A stretch of 11,904 nucleotides of DNA from Verrucomicrobiota bacterium (GCA_026397695.1 JAPLUJ010000271.1:1-11904); one strand, 5' to 3'. Counted from the first letter of the stretch, positions 1-5,888 are shown. Program-made: numbers and translations. Notes: generated by a model not told the origin, from the letters alone.

Positions 1-143
1 CGAAACGCAAGGTGCCTCATGGCATTTTCGCAAGACGCACGATGATAAATTAGCGAAATTGCAGCGCCGCAAGCATGACCCGCCATGACCATGTCTGGAA
101 TAACAGAAATAGCCCGGCAATAATTCGATGGGATGATGAGGGG
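1..143. other. Flank downstream of the IS91-type transposase, no gene seen
   Basis: I see no convincing reading frame here. The stretch lies downstream of the transposase stop codon, where IS91-family elements carry their replication origin end (oriIS), usually next to a GTTC or CTTG tetranucleotide. Three CAAG words (CTTG on the - strand) occur, but none can be singled out as the true end. The element boundary on this side is therefore unresolved, and it may even lie outside the window. Confidence 0.3.
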
Positions 144-2315
144 TCAGGCGCATCGTCGTTTTTTGCGGGGTGGTGCCCTGCCTTGTAGCCACGGTGGCAG
201 GATCCTCGCGATGATTTTCATTTCTTTGCCGCAACACGGACATGCATGAACGGGTTTGGGTTTTGCCAGCGGATTGGCCAGAGCGCCGATGAGGAGCGGA
301 CGCCCGGTGTGGAAAGCGATGCGCTCGCGCTTCACCTTGGCCGCCGGATGGCAGAAGCCATAATACCGGATGGCCCGCATACCACGCGGCAGCACGTGAC
401 GCAGGTATCTTCTAACGAACTCCACGCCGTGAATGGTGTCGGTTTGTTGCGCATCGCCGTTGGCTCTGTCTTTCCAACGGAAGGTGACGTTGTCGCCATC
501 GATGCCAATGATCCGCGAATCACCGATGGCGGTGCGGCAGACGTATGCTCCGAGATATTTGATGGCACTCTCGCCGGTGCCGAAAGGTTTGAGATGCACG
601 CCCCATTCCTTGCGCCAGACCCCGTCATCGATTTGCGGCAATGCCAGATCCTTGCCCAAGGCTGCGATTTTGTCGCGCAACCGAGCCCTGAAGATCTCCA
701 TCAAGGCCTCCTGCAACACCAGGTATTTCGCGCTTTTGACGGTGACCACGTTTCCTTGCGCATCGATCCCCGCGCCCGGCACGATGCAGTGGAGGTGCGG
801 ATGGAAAAGGAGCCGCTGGTTCCAGGTGTGCAGGATCATGGTGAAGCCGCTGGTTTTGGCCCCGAGCCAGCGGGGATTGGCCAGCGTGTCTGATAGAGCG
901 GATGACGCGGCGGCAAAGAAGACATCATAGACCTGCTTGGCCGCCAGGTTGAAGAACAGGGCGCGCAGTTCTTCGGGCAAGGTGAATGTCACCATGAAAT
1001 ACGGAGCGCCAACGCGTTTGCCGAGTTCACGCTCCACCCACTCGGCGGTGGCTTGTTTACCGCACTGGGGGCAGGCCCGGTGGTTGCAGGAATGAAACCG
1101 GAACTCGCGTGAGCAACCATCGTCGCAGGCACGAAGGTGTCCGCCCATGACCGCAGTGCGGCAATGGGTAATGGCCCAGACGGCGCGCCGCTGTGCCTTG
1201 CCCAACGCGGGTTTTCCACGCAGGAAGGCGGGCAGGAAGCGGCGCAGCACGTCGATGACGGCGACGGCCATGTGGCTTGGTGGCGTGCCGGTTTGTCTAA
1301 CGTGGCAGGTCGCGGCAGAGCATCTCGTATGCAGGCTGGCTCCGGCCTCGACAAGATGGGTGGCGAACGAATGGCGCAAGGTGTGAACCGTGCACACCGG
1401 AATGTTGAGTTCCTTGCGGGCGGAGACCATGAGACGTTGCAGACAGCTGATGGGCATGGGCCGGGTGGCTTCATGCATGCGCCTGGCGATTTTATCCTTG
1501 CTGCATGGCCCGCGGCCGACATTGGGGAAGAGCAGCAACGGATGGCGGTGGACTTTCCAATAGTTGCGCAGGTCTTCAACCATCGTGGTGGAAATCGGCA
1601 CCATGCGGTCCTTGCGGCCCTTGCCGTTGCGGATCCAGAGTTTGCCCTCATCGCCGCGAATGTCATGGATGGTCAGTGACAGGCACTCGGAAACGCGCAG
1701 GCCGCAGCAATAGATGAGTTTGATGGGAATGCGGTAGCGACGCAGGCGGATGCTTTCCAGCAGGCCGATGACCTGCTGGCGGGTCAGCACGGCTGGCAGG
1801 TCCTCGGCATCCTTGGTGCGGATCTGGGAGAAGATCCGCCAATCCTCGCGTTCCATCATTTCCATGAAAAAAAGCCTGCCGCTGGCGGCGGCTTGGCGGA
1901 TGGTCTTGGAATTCCAGTGCTTGATGGTTTTGACATGGAGGATGTAGTCGCGGTATTGCGCTTCGGAAAGCGTCGCCGGATCTGTCTGACAAAACTCGTG
2001 GACGAGTCTCATCTGCCGGTAATACGAATGACGGGTGCGCGGGGTATTGATGCGCAGGGCCAGAAACTCGGCGAATTGCTGCATCGAGGGATACGGGTGC
2101 GCCTCGTAATCGAGCGGATCTCGCTGACACAACCCGGCGATGGGGCGGTATTTGAGCGGCAGTCCCTGGTAACCGGATTCATCGGTTTTCTCAGATGAAC
2201 TTTGAGCTTGGAAGCTCCGGCGTTTTGGTGTTTGATTCGGTTTGTTGTCGGGGTTGGTTTGGCTAGTTTGCTTCATAGCAGAACCAGCTTGCCGCCCAAC
2301 CCCGCAACGATCCAT
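144..2315 (-). CDS. Fused tyrosine recombinase (C-terminally truncated) / IS91-type HUH transposase
   Basis: This frame joins two proteins. I number residues from a GTG at 2342; I prefer the ATG at 2315 (residue 10) because GGGAG lies 9 nt before it. The N-terminal part is a phage-integrase-type recombinase: SAM-like region near 85-160, Arg216 in GLRVSE, Lys241/Lys244, and HTLR (His320, Arg323). It stops just after FATHLVEAGASLHT, so the later LGH histidine and the nucleophilic tyrosine are missing. After about 15 unrelated residues an IS91 transposase starts at Met358 (ATG at 1271). It has a Cys-rich zinc-binding region (C406, C410, C419, C424, C427), the HUH motif HPHLH (H516, H518) and the two-tyrosine motif YLGAY (Y596, Y600). 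The family normally has two separate genes. I infer that an out-of-frame deletion of roughly 50 codons made the fusion, because a recombinase-like tail (PATLDKPARH) is readable in another frame. The recombinase half should be catalytically dead. The transposase half looks intact. Confidence 0.85.
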   Translation of the reverse strand: MDRCGVGRQAGSAMKQTSQTNPDNKPNQTPKRRSFQAQSSSEKTDESGYQGLPLKYRPIAGLCQRDPLDYEAHPYPSMQQFAEFLALRINTPRTRHSYYRQMRLVHEFCQTDPATLSEAQYRDYILHVKTIKHWNSKTIRQAAASGRLFFMEMMEREDWRIFSQIRTKDAEDLPAVLTRQQVIGLLESIRLRRYRIPIKLIYCCGLRVSECLSLTIHDIRGDEGKLWIRNGKGRKDRMVPISTTMVEDLRNYWKVHRHPLLLFPNVGRGPCSKDKIARRMHEATRPMPISCLQRLMVSARKELNIPVCTVHTLRHSFATHLVEAGASLHTRCSAATCHVRQTGTPPSHMAVAVIDVLRRFLPAFLRGKPALGKAQRRAVWAITHCRTAVMGGHLRACDDGCSREFRFHSCNHRACPQCGKQATAEWVERELGKRVGAPYFMVTFTLPEELRALFFNLAAKQVYDVFFAAASSALSDTLANPRWLGAKTSGFTMILHTWNQRLLFHPHLHCIVPGAGIDAQGNVVTVKSAKYLVLQEALMEIFRARLRDKIAALGKDLALPQIDDGVWRKEWGVHLKPFGTGESAIKYLGAYVCRTAIGDSRIIGIDGDNVTFRWKDRANGDAQQTDTIHGVEFVRRYLRHVLPRGMRAIRYYGFCHPAAKVKRERIAFHTGRPLLIGALANPLAKPKPVHACPCCGKEMKIIARILPPWLQGRAPPRKKRRCA

Positions 2316-2324
2316 CCCTAACAT
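144..2324 (-). mobile_element. IS91-family insertion element (ends not defined)
   Basis: The element is recognised from its single long coding region, which combines a tyrosine-recombinase-like part with an IS91-type Y2 HUH transposase. Many IS91 relatives carry these as two overlapping genes. IS91 elements move by rolling-circle replication, make no target duplications and lack terminal inverted repeats, so the limits given are only those of the coding region. On the high-coordinate side the element must stop before about 2371, because an attC-like site begins at 2372 with the word GTTC. GTTC is also a typical IS91 target tetranucleotide, although the family places its target next to oriIS, which here should be the other end. 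A diverged fragment of a related transposase lies at 4035-4125. Confidence 0.75.
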
Positions 2325-2371
2325 CTCCCACCACGGAAACACCCTCTAAATTCCTGCCGCGGAGCGGCTTA

Positions 2372-2468
2372 GTTCAACAAGACATCGCACCGAATGACCG
2401 TTCAACCCCACAACCGCAACTCCAACCACGAATCAGCCGCCGGTCATCGGTGGATTTAGGCGTTGTGC
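2372..2468 (+). other. attC-like integron recombination site 1
   Basis: This is an imperfect palindrome built like an attC site. The outer left box GTTCAAC (2372-2378) matches the R'' consensus RYYYAAC. The outer right box GTTGTGC (2462-2468) matches GTTRRRY except at one position. The inner arms CACCGAATGACCG (2388-2400) and CGGTCATCGGTG (2441-2452) pair along 12 bp with one extra A on the left arm, like the extrahelical base integrases use to choose the strand. Both outer-inner spacers are 9 nt, longer than usual. The centre is variable. The IS91-type element begins just to the left, so the cassette gene this site belonged to is gone. I see the structure directly; its function as attC is inferred. 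Confidence 0.6.
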
Positions 2469-2605
2469 CGAAAAATGCTGACTACGAGTCACTTATGGAG
2501 GATGTCGCTGATCTTGCGGCCGTCGCGGAGCGTAGGGACGACGACCGAATCTCCCTCAACGAACTCAAGAAACAACTGACCGCCGATGGCCTTTTACCGC
2601 GTTGA
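2465..2605 (+). CDS. Antitoxin of a RelE-type toxin-antitoxin pair (small, 46 aa)
   Basis: The frame reads VPKNADYESLMEDVADLAAVAERRD and ends ISLNELKKQLTADGLLPR. The block YESLMEDVADLAAVAERRD followed by a short helix is typical of antitoxins paired with RelE/ParE-type toxins: the C-terminal part wraps the toxin and blocks it, and the pair usually represses its own promoter. I chose the GTG at 2465, which has a weak AGG before it; it falls inside the right-hand attC box. The frame is open further upstream, but the residues there look like translated palindrome. An in-frame ATG at 2495 would give only 36 aa. The protein is short and shows no clear DNA-binding domain, so autoregulation is uncertain. 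Its last 20 nt overlap the toxin gene, as expected for coupled translation. Confidence 0.7.
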   Translation: MPKNADYESLMEDVADLAAVAERRDDDRISLNELKKQLTADGLLPR

Positions 2606-2846
2606 GATTGCCAAGTCTGCTGCCAAAGACCTTCGGGGGATCGACCGGAAGTGGATTCCAAGGATTGTGGCGACCATCGAAACGCTAGAGTCGGATCCCC
2701 GACCGTCCGGCTGTAAGAAGCTAGTTGGTTCCGACCACACTTACCGGCTGAGGATTGGGGACTACCGTGTGGTTTACGATATTCATGATGACAGGTTGGT
2801 CGTTCTGGTTGTGCGGATCCGCCACCGCCGGGACGTCTACCGCTAG
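2586..2846 (+). CDS. RelE/ParE-family toxin (86 aa)
   Basis: RelE-type toxins are small ribonucleases that cut mRNA in the ribosome; ParE relatives poison gyrase. This protein has the usual length and layout: an N-terminal strand and two helices (KSAAKDLRGIDRKWIPRIVATIETL), the KKLVGSDHTYRLRIGDYRVVYDI core (basic residues R54, R56, R61), then a strand and the C-terminal RIRHRRDVYR (77-86). The arginine-rich sheet and RHRRDVYR ending fit the mRNA-cutting RelE branch better than ParE, but I cannot prove it. It overlaps its antitoxin by 20 nt. Together they are the only genes between two attC-like palindromes, so the pair looks like one mobile cassette. Toxin-antitoxin cassettes are a known feature of chromosomal integrons, where they are thought to stabilise the array. 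Confidence 0.88.
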   Translation: MAFYRVEIAKSAAKDLRGIDRKWIPRIVATIETLESDPRPSGCKKLVGSDHTYRLRIGDYRVVYDIHDDRLVVLVVRIRHRRDVYR

Positions 2847-2856
2847 ATCCAATAAG

Positions 2857-2946
2857 CGAACTGAGTCAGTGGTGGCAACGCTCATGAGCCTCCCTCTCAC
2901 GTCACAATTACCTCAACAATCACGCGTGCCACACTTTGGACGTTCG
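2857..2946 (+). other. attC-like integron recombination site 2
   Basis: A 90-bp imperfect palindrome starts 10 nt after the toxin stop codon. The outer boxes CGAAC (2857-2861) and GTTCG (2942-2946) pair perfectly. Each is followed inward by a 6-nt unpaired spacer. The inner arms AGTGGTGGCA (2868-2877) and TGCCACACT (2927-2935) pair with one extra G on the left arm, and CGC/GCG pairing continues after a second extra base. Symmetric spacers and extra bases on one arm only are the hallmark of attC sites. The conserved AAC and GTT triplets are present, but the full consensus boxes are not, so this would be a non-classical attC. A perfect hairpin terminator is excluded by the long variable centre (about 49 nt) and the absence of a T run. 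Confidence 0.65.
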
Positions 2947-2956
2947 GGATAAGAAA

Positions 2957-3343
2957 ATGAAGAAAACTATCGCAATTATCGGAGCGAGCATCGTGTCGTC
3001 GGCATCCTTTGCTGGCGAGGTCACGTTTGAGTCCGTTCAGAAGGAGTTCCAAAAGAAAGCCCTCTCACTCGTTTCCCAAGACAACACCTCCGTCGCAGAC
3101 CTCCAAACCAAGATCGCGAAGTTCGCGAACGAGACGTTCGGTGCCCATCCCGACCTGATGCGGAGGGAAGCGGAAAGACGATTCAATAGTCTTGTGCAGT
3201 TCCCTGCCACCAACCTGACCGCATACGTTGAACACAAGTCATGGGATCAGTTTCCGCTTCCACCTCTCGAAAGCGGATGGGGTTGGCTGATGTTTGGATG
3301 GGATCCAGAGAAACTAGCTCGTCAATCTACGGCCACGACTTGA
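2957..3343 (+). CDS. Small exported protein of unknown function
   Basis: I do not recognise a family. From the ATG at 2957 the product is 128 aa and opens with a clear signal peptide, MKKTIAIIGASIVSSASFA, with a probable cut before GEVTFES. The frame also opens at a TTG (2936), but that would put charged residues in front of the signal. The mature part is hydrophilic, predicted mainly helical (FESVQKEFQKKALSLVSQ, VADLQTKIAKFANETF, LMRREAERRFNSLVQF), and ends in an aromatic Trp/Pro/Gly-rich stretch (WDQFPLPPLESGWGWLMFGWDPEK). No cysteine or catalytic motif is visible. It begins 11 nt after attC-like site 2, on the same strand as the toxin pair, which is the position of a cassette gene. Its lower G+C content than the core genes also suggests foreign origin. 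Confidence 0.65.
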   Translation: MKKTIAIIGASIVSSASFAGEVTFESVQKEFQKKALSLVSQDNTSVADLQTKIAKFANETFGAHPDLMRREAERRFNSLVQFPATNLTAYVEHKSWDQFPLPPLESGWGWLMFGWDPEKLARQSTATT

Positions 3344-3424
3344 AGGCTACATGTGGTGCCCTATACGCCGAGCAACAAAGGCGCCCACGCGACTTCGTGA
3401 ACCTTGGTGCCGCAACAAGGCAGA

Positions 3425-3735
3425 ATCGGGTCCCCGTGACTGACTGCGAGAGCCAGCCACGGGTCCCACACCACCGTGCGTACGGTTCCGCACAGACGCG
3501 GGACAAGCCCGCGTGAGAAACGGACCGAAGCCCGCTCCTGAACGCCCACATGGTTGCCTGGCTGCGCCCGCCCTGCGGGCAGCCTGTGGCTGGCTGGCTC
3601 CGCTTCGCGCCGACTCCCATCGTAACGACTCTCGGTTCCACCTCGCCGTCTGGCGTTGTCGGTGGATTGACCGTCCGTCCCGCAGTTAGGACGCTCCCAT
3701 AAAGTTCAGCCCTTCGCTGGGTGAACGCGCGGCGC
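3425..3735 (-). mobile_element. Shortened group II intron relic (no reverse transcriptase)
   Basis: Read on the - strand, the last part folds as group II domains V and VI. Domain V is the hairpin around 3474-3497: GTGCG-GAAC-CGTAC, extended by CGT/ACG pairs with one internal mismatch and followed by GGTGGTGTGGGACC. Domain VI is a 10-bp stem (3433-3442 with 3454-3463, one G-T pair). The relic ends with ACCCGAT, a typical intron 3' end. The other end (about 3640-3735) reads like a group II 5' region, with CCCAGCGAAGGGCTGAAC, GAGCGTCCTAACTGC and GGACGGTCAATCCACCG. Only about 310 bp remain, so most of domains I-IV and the reverse transcriptase gene are gone. It lies antisense to the cassette genes, as class C-attC introns do. 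The exact 5' end is uncertain. Confidence 0.6.
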
Positions 3736-3772
3736 GGCAGCGGCATTCAGGATGCGCAGCCTGATCGGCATG

Positions 3773-3789
3773 GCCCGCGTCACGCGGGC
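3773..3789. repeat. Perfect GC hairpin
   Basis: GCCCGCG, a 3-nt TCA loop and CGCGGGC form a perfect 7-bp stem. There is no T run on either side, so this is not a standard intrinsic terminator. It lies about 40 nt upstream of the intron relic on the intron's strand. Class C group II introns insert just after hairpins, but usually directly next to them, so any link is weak. Confidence 0.4.
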
Positions 3790-3845
3790 AATCCTCCGGC
3801 AATTACTGAGCAGTCCCTGAGTTGGAATACATTCAGTTAGCCGCC

Positions 3846-3929
3846 AAGAAACACAGAAACCAAAAAATGAATACCATCAGGCATATTGCGTATATTGCGC
3901 ATTTTTGCGGCCAATTAATACTGTAGGGA
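3846..3929. other. A+T-richer spacer with iteron-like repeats
   Basis: No gene is visible. The stretch is poorer in G+C than its surroundings. It contains two adjacent 9-bp units, CATATTGCG (3882-3890) and TATATTGCG (3891-3899), followed by a related CATTTTTGCG (3900-3909). Short tandem units like these could bind a protein, but nothing else supports that. It lies between pieces of decayed mobile DNA. Confidence 0.3.
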
Positions 3930-4028
3930 AAACCAAGGACTCATCAGTATGCCGTGCTCATCCGTACTCCGGCTCGTTGCTCCAACTACTATGGCCTCTG
4001 CTGACTCCTCGCCGGATCGCTCCTGCCA
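3930..4028 (-). pseudogene. Probable scrap of a second group II intron (leader/start of its maturase)
   Basis: On the - strand this stretch reads ERSGEESAEAIVVGATSRSTDEHGILMSPWFS and then hits a stop codon. A GTCAGCAGAGGCCATAGTA block, translated as SAEAIV, is one I associate with the region just before or at the start of group II intron reverse transcriptase genes. No reverse transcriptase domain follows. In - strand order it precedes the 5' end of the intron relic at 3735, so it is not simply the inside of that intron. It would be a rearranged piece or a different copy. The assignment rests on remembered similarity only. Confidence 0.35.
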
Positions 4029-4034
4029 GATCTC

Positions 4035-4125
4035 CCCAGATATATTCTAACGAAATACACGCCGTGGATGGTGTCGGTTCGTTGCGCATCGCCGTTGGCA
4101 CGGTCCTTCCACCGGAAGGTGTTGG
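4035..4125 (-). pseudogene. Fragment of a second IS91-type transposase
   Basis: The translation on the - strand is TFRWKDRANGDAQRTDTIHG and then VYFVRIYL. It matches residues 620-647 of the large IS91-type frame (TFRWKDRANGDAQQTDTIHG, VEFVRRYL) at almost every position. At DNA level about 83 bp align with 404-486, with roughly 10 differences by eye. Homology stops abruptly on both sides. The fragment is therefore a remnant of another, related insertion, not a duplication edge of the intact copy. It lacks both the HUH and the two-tyrosine motifs and cannot be functional. Confidence 0.85.
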
Positions 4126-4167
4126 GGACCACTTGCTTCACTGCTGGTATTTGGTCCGATCCGAATC

Positions 4168-4238
4168 AGCGGCGGTCTGTGACCGTCGCACTTGACTCCG
4201 CACCCACCGAAAATCAGCGACGGTCACAGACCGCCGCT
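4168..4238. repeat. Paired inverted REP-like element (REPIN-like)
   Basis: Two perfect inverted 22-bp arms (4168-4189 and 4217-4238) flank a 27-nt spacer. Each arm is itself a small hairpin: CGGTC-TGT-GACCG, extendable to 7 bp with one G-T pair. This is the layout of a REPIN, two REP sequences in opposite orientation. A third related copy lies at 4880-4899. The element starts 2 bp beyond the lipB stop codon. It could stop or stabilise the lipB transcript, but there is no T run. No REP-associated transposase (RAYT) is in the window. Confidence 0.7.
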
Positions 4239-4240
4239 TG

Positions 4241-4864
4241 CTACAAAGTAAAGATTTCCCGCAACTCTTTGGTGAGGGCGGCGGCGGCATCGGCCATGGG
4301 AATTTCCCGTCCCGCCTCGGTTTCGAGGCTGGTCATGATCACTCCGGCGAGTCCGCACGGGTGGATGGCGGCAAACGGCGGCAGGCTGTGACGGGTGATG
4401 TTGATGGCAAATCCGTGCATGCTGATCCACTTGCGAACACCCACGCCAAGCGATGCCAGCTTGCGGTTTTCCACCCACACGCCAGTGAGTCCCGCGCGTC
4501 GTCCCGCCGTCACACCGAATCCCGCACAGACGCGGATGAGCGCTTCTTCGAGCTGGCGCAGGTGCCGGTGCAGATCCCTGCCGCGGGCATTGAGGTCGAG
4601 AATCGGATAGCCAACCCATTGGCCGGGACCATGATATGTCGCCTGTCCCCCGCGGTTGGTTTCAAAAACAGGAAACGGAAGCACGCCGGCATCCCGCAGG
4701 GATGATGCATCCCGCAACCGGCCAATCGTATATACCGGCGCGTGTTCTAACAGCAGGATCGTGTCGCCACCGGTGCCCGCCAGGATCGCTTCCACGCATG
4801 CCTCCTGCAGACGCAGTCCCGCCTCGTAGGCGATGGGCTCGGGGAGTTGAAGGATTGCTAACAT
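4241..4864 (-). CDS. lipB: Octanoyl-[acyl-carrier-protein]:protein octanoyltransferase
   Basis: LipB moves octanoate from acyl carrier protein to the lipoyl domains of pyruvate and 2-oxoglutarate dehydrogenases and the glycine cleavage H protein in the cytoplasm; LipA then adds sulfur. All family signatures are present in order: LLLEHAPVYTIGR (37-49), RGGQATYHGPGQWVGYPI (71-88), the lysine in RKLASLGVGV (K135), ISMHGFAINI (147-156), and the catalytic cysteine in HPCGLAGVIMTSL (C170). At 207 aa it has normal length. The ATG at 4864 puts the N-terminus where the family's begins. It lies 39 nt downstream of ruvC on the same strand and could share its transcript, although a REP-like hairpin sits in the gap. 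A REPIN-like element directly follows its stop codon. Confidence 0.97.
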   Translation of the reverse strand: MLAILQLPEPIAYEAGLRLQEACVEAILAGTGGDTILLLEHAPVYTIGRLRDASSLRDAGVLPFPVFETNRGGQATYHGPGQWVGYPILDLNARGRDLHRHLRQLEEALIRVCAGFGVTAGRRAGLTGVWVENRKLASLGVGVRKWISMHGFAINITRHSLPPFAAIHPCGLAGVIMTSLETEAGREIPMADAAAALTKELREIFTL

Positions 4865-4879
4865 AGGTCAAGTTGGCAT

Positions 4880-4899
4880 GGCGGTTGCAAACCGCCGCC
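4880..4899. repeat. Single REP-like hairpin between ruvC and lipB
   Basis: GGCGGTT, a GCA loop and AACCGCC form a perfect 7-bp stem (4880-4896). Read on the - strand, GCGGCGGTTTGCAACCGCC matches the core of the arms at 4168-4238. One C-G pair of those arms is replaced by T-A, and a G-T wobble by G-C, so the fold is kept while the sequence changes. It lies 16 nt before the lipB start codon, where it could weaken read-through from ruvC. No T run follows. Confidence 0.6.
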
Positions 4900-4903
4900 A
4901 CGC

Positions 4904-5407
4904 TCACACCAGCCGCCGGGCTAACAATTTGGCTTTGAGCGGGTCGGACGCCTGGAGGTGGGCGATGGCGATGGCCAGCGCGTCGGCGGCGTCGGGCGGC
5001 GGGGTTTCTGATAGACCAAGCAGGGCGCGCACCATGAAGGCGACCTGCGATTTATCGGCGTTGCCGTTGCCGACGACCGCCATTTTAACTTTGCGCGGCG
5101 CGTATTCGTAAACCCGCAGTCCGTGGTCGGCGGCGGCAATCAGCGCGGCCGCACGCGCCGCCCCCATGGAGATGGCCGTTAGATGGGACTGCACATAGAT
5201 GATGCCTTCCACCGCCACCTCGTCGGGATGGAATTTTTGGATGACGTTGACCAGATGCGAACGGATGGCGGAAAGCGCGGCGGACTGGCTGAGTTTGGCG
5301 GGAATCGAGATCACGTCATAGCCGAGCACGCTGGGTTTGCGTGGGTCGCCCTCCAGCACCGCATAACCGGTGTTGCGAATCGCGGGGTCGATGGCGAGGA
5401 CGCGCAT
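4904..5407 (-). CDS. ruvC: Crossover junction endodeoxyribonuclease RuvC
   Basis: RuvC is the dimeric, Mg-dependent nuclease that cuts Holliday junctions made during recombination and fork repair, working with the RuvAB branch-migration motor. The RNase-H-like fold is clear. Four acidic metal ligands are in place: D7 (LAIDPAIRNTGYAV), E67 (VAVEGIIY), and D139 and D142 (PPPDAADALAIAIAH). The basic stretch YEYAPRKVKMAVVGNGNADKSQV (100-122) matches the DNA-binding region. At 167 aa it has the usual size. The start at 5407 places D7 exactly where the family has it. There is no Shine-Dalgarno sequence before it. Its downstream neighbour is lipB, not ruvA or ruvB. Confidence 0.97.
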   Translation of the reverse strand: MRVLAIDPAIRNTGYAVLEGDPRKPSVLGYDVISIPAKLSQSAALSAIRSHLVNVIQKFHPDEVAVEGIIYVQSHLTAISMGAARAAALIAAADHGLRVYEYAPRKVKMAVVGNGNADKSQVAFMVRALLGLSETPPPDAADALAIAIAHLQASDPLKAKLLARRLV

Positions 5408-5415
5408 GGGAGTTC

Positions 5416-5441
5416 AGACACAAGACTTGAAGACACAAGAC
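5416..5441. repeat. Short direct repeat upstream of ruvC
   Basis: AGACACAAGAC occurs at 5416-5426 and again at 5431-5441, separated by TTGA, giving a 15-bp period. It fills most of the gap between the ruvC start codon and the vapC stop codon. It may be a low-complexity slippage product or a binding site in the ruvC leader. Nothing in the sequence decides between these. Confidence 0.5.
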
Positions 5442-5453
5442 GCAAGAGCAAGA

Positions 5454-5888
5454 TCATATCGGCAGCTTCAACCCGGCCGCTTTTGCAAGGCGCTTTTGGT
5501 TGACATCGAATGTTAGAAAATGGGTGGCTCCGATGATGCGGGCGGCGGCCACATGGAGGATGTCGAAACCACGGTGGCCGCCGCTGAGAGTGTGGGCGGC
5601 GGATAACCGAGTGGCTTCGGCGAGGACATCCGCGAGATTGCAGACTTTTTCAATGAGTCTTCCACCAAGAATATCGGTTTCGAATTGAGAGGAGAAAAGT
5701 CCGGCATTGCCGGGGGCGATGGATTTACGGCATTCCGCGAATCGAAGGGCGTTGATCAGTTCAAAGCGATTCAGACTGGAGATGTAAATCACTTCGGAGT
5801 TCACTGCACTCCAGGCGATCGCCGGTGGCGTGTTGACGTCATTTCCGTAGAAGGAAATGAGGAAGCTGGTGTCTGCGCAAATCACCAT
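5454..5888 (-). CDS. vapC: PIN-domain ribonuclease toxin (VapC family)
   Basis: VapC toxins are Mg-dependent RNases that typically cut tRNA or rRNA, and are held inactive by a bound VapB-type antitoxin. The four acidic PIN residues can be placed: D6 (ICADTSFLISF), E43 (NRFELINALRF), D109 (GFDILHVAAARIIGA) and D128 (FLTFDVNQKRLAKAAGL). Length (144 aa) and the C-terminal LTFDVNQKRLAKAAGLKLP match the family closely. The ATG at 5888 overlaps the end of the antitoxin gene by 7 nt, giving translational coupling. The pair sits between ruvC and a small membrane protein. I see no degradation, so it could be active. Confidence 0.92.
   Translation of the reverse strand: MVICADTSFLISFYGNDVNTPPAIAWSAVNSEVIYISSLNRFELINALRFAECRKSIAPGNAGLFSSQFETDILGGRLIEKVCNLADVLAEATRLSAAHTLSGGHRGFDILHVAAARIIGATHFLTFDVNQKRLAKAAGLKLPI

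Noticed and set aside
246..893. Long + strand open frames inside the IS91-type element and other core genes
   Set aside because: They are antisense shadows of well-supported - strand genes, with no recognisable domains.
144..2315. The recombinase half as the integron integrase that serves the attC-like sites
   Set aside because: It lacks the extra IntI-specific insert and the catalytic tyrosine, and its joining to an IS91 transposase fits the recombinase partner gene of IS91 elements better.
3344..3424. A third attC site directly after the exported-protein gene
   Set aside because: CAACAA words and a CCTTG/CAAGG hairpin (3402-3420) are present, but no matching GTT box and arm could be placed before or after the intron relic. 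It may have been destroyed.
3831..3841. GTTAGCC as the right box of an attC site
   Set aside because: It is close to GTTRRRY, but no inner arm or partner box was found upstream.
4168..4238. An intrinsic terminator for lipB
   Set aside because: The long spacer, no T run on either strand and a third copy elsewhere fit a REP-type repeat better.
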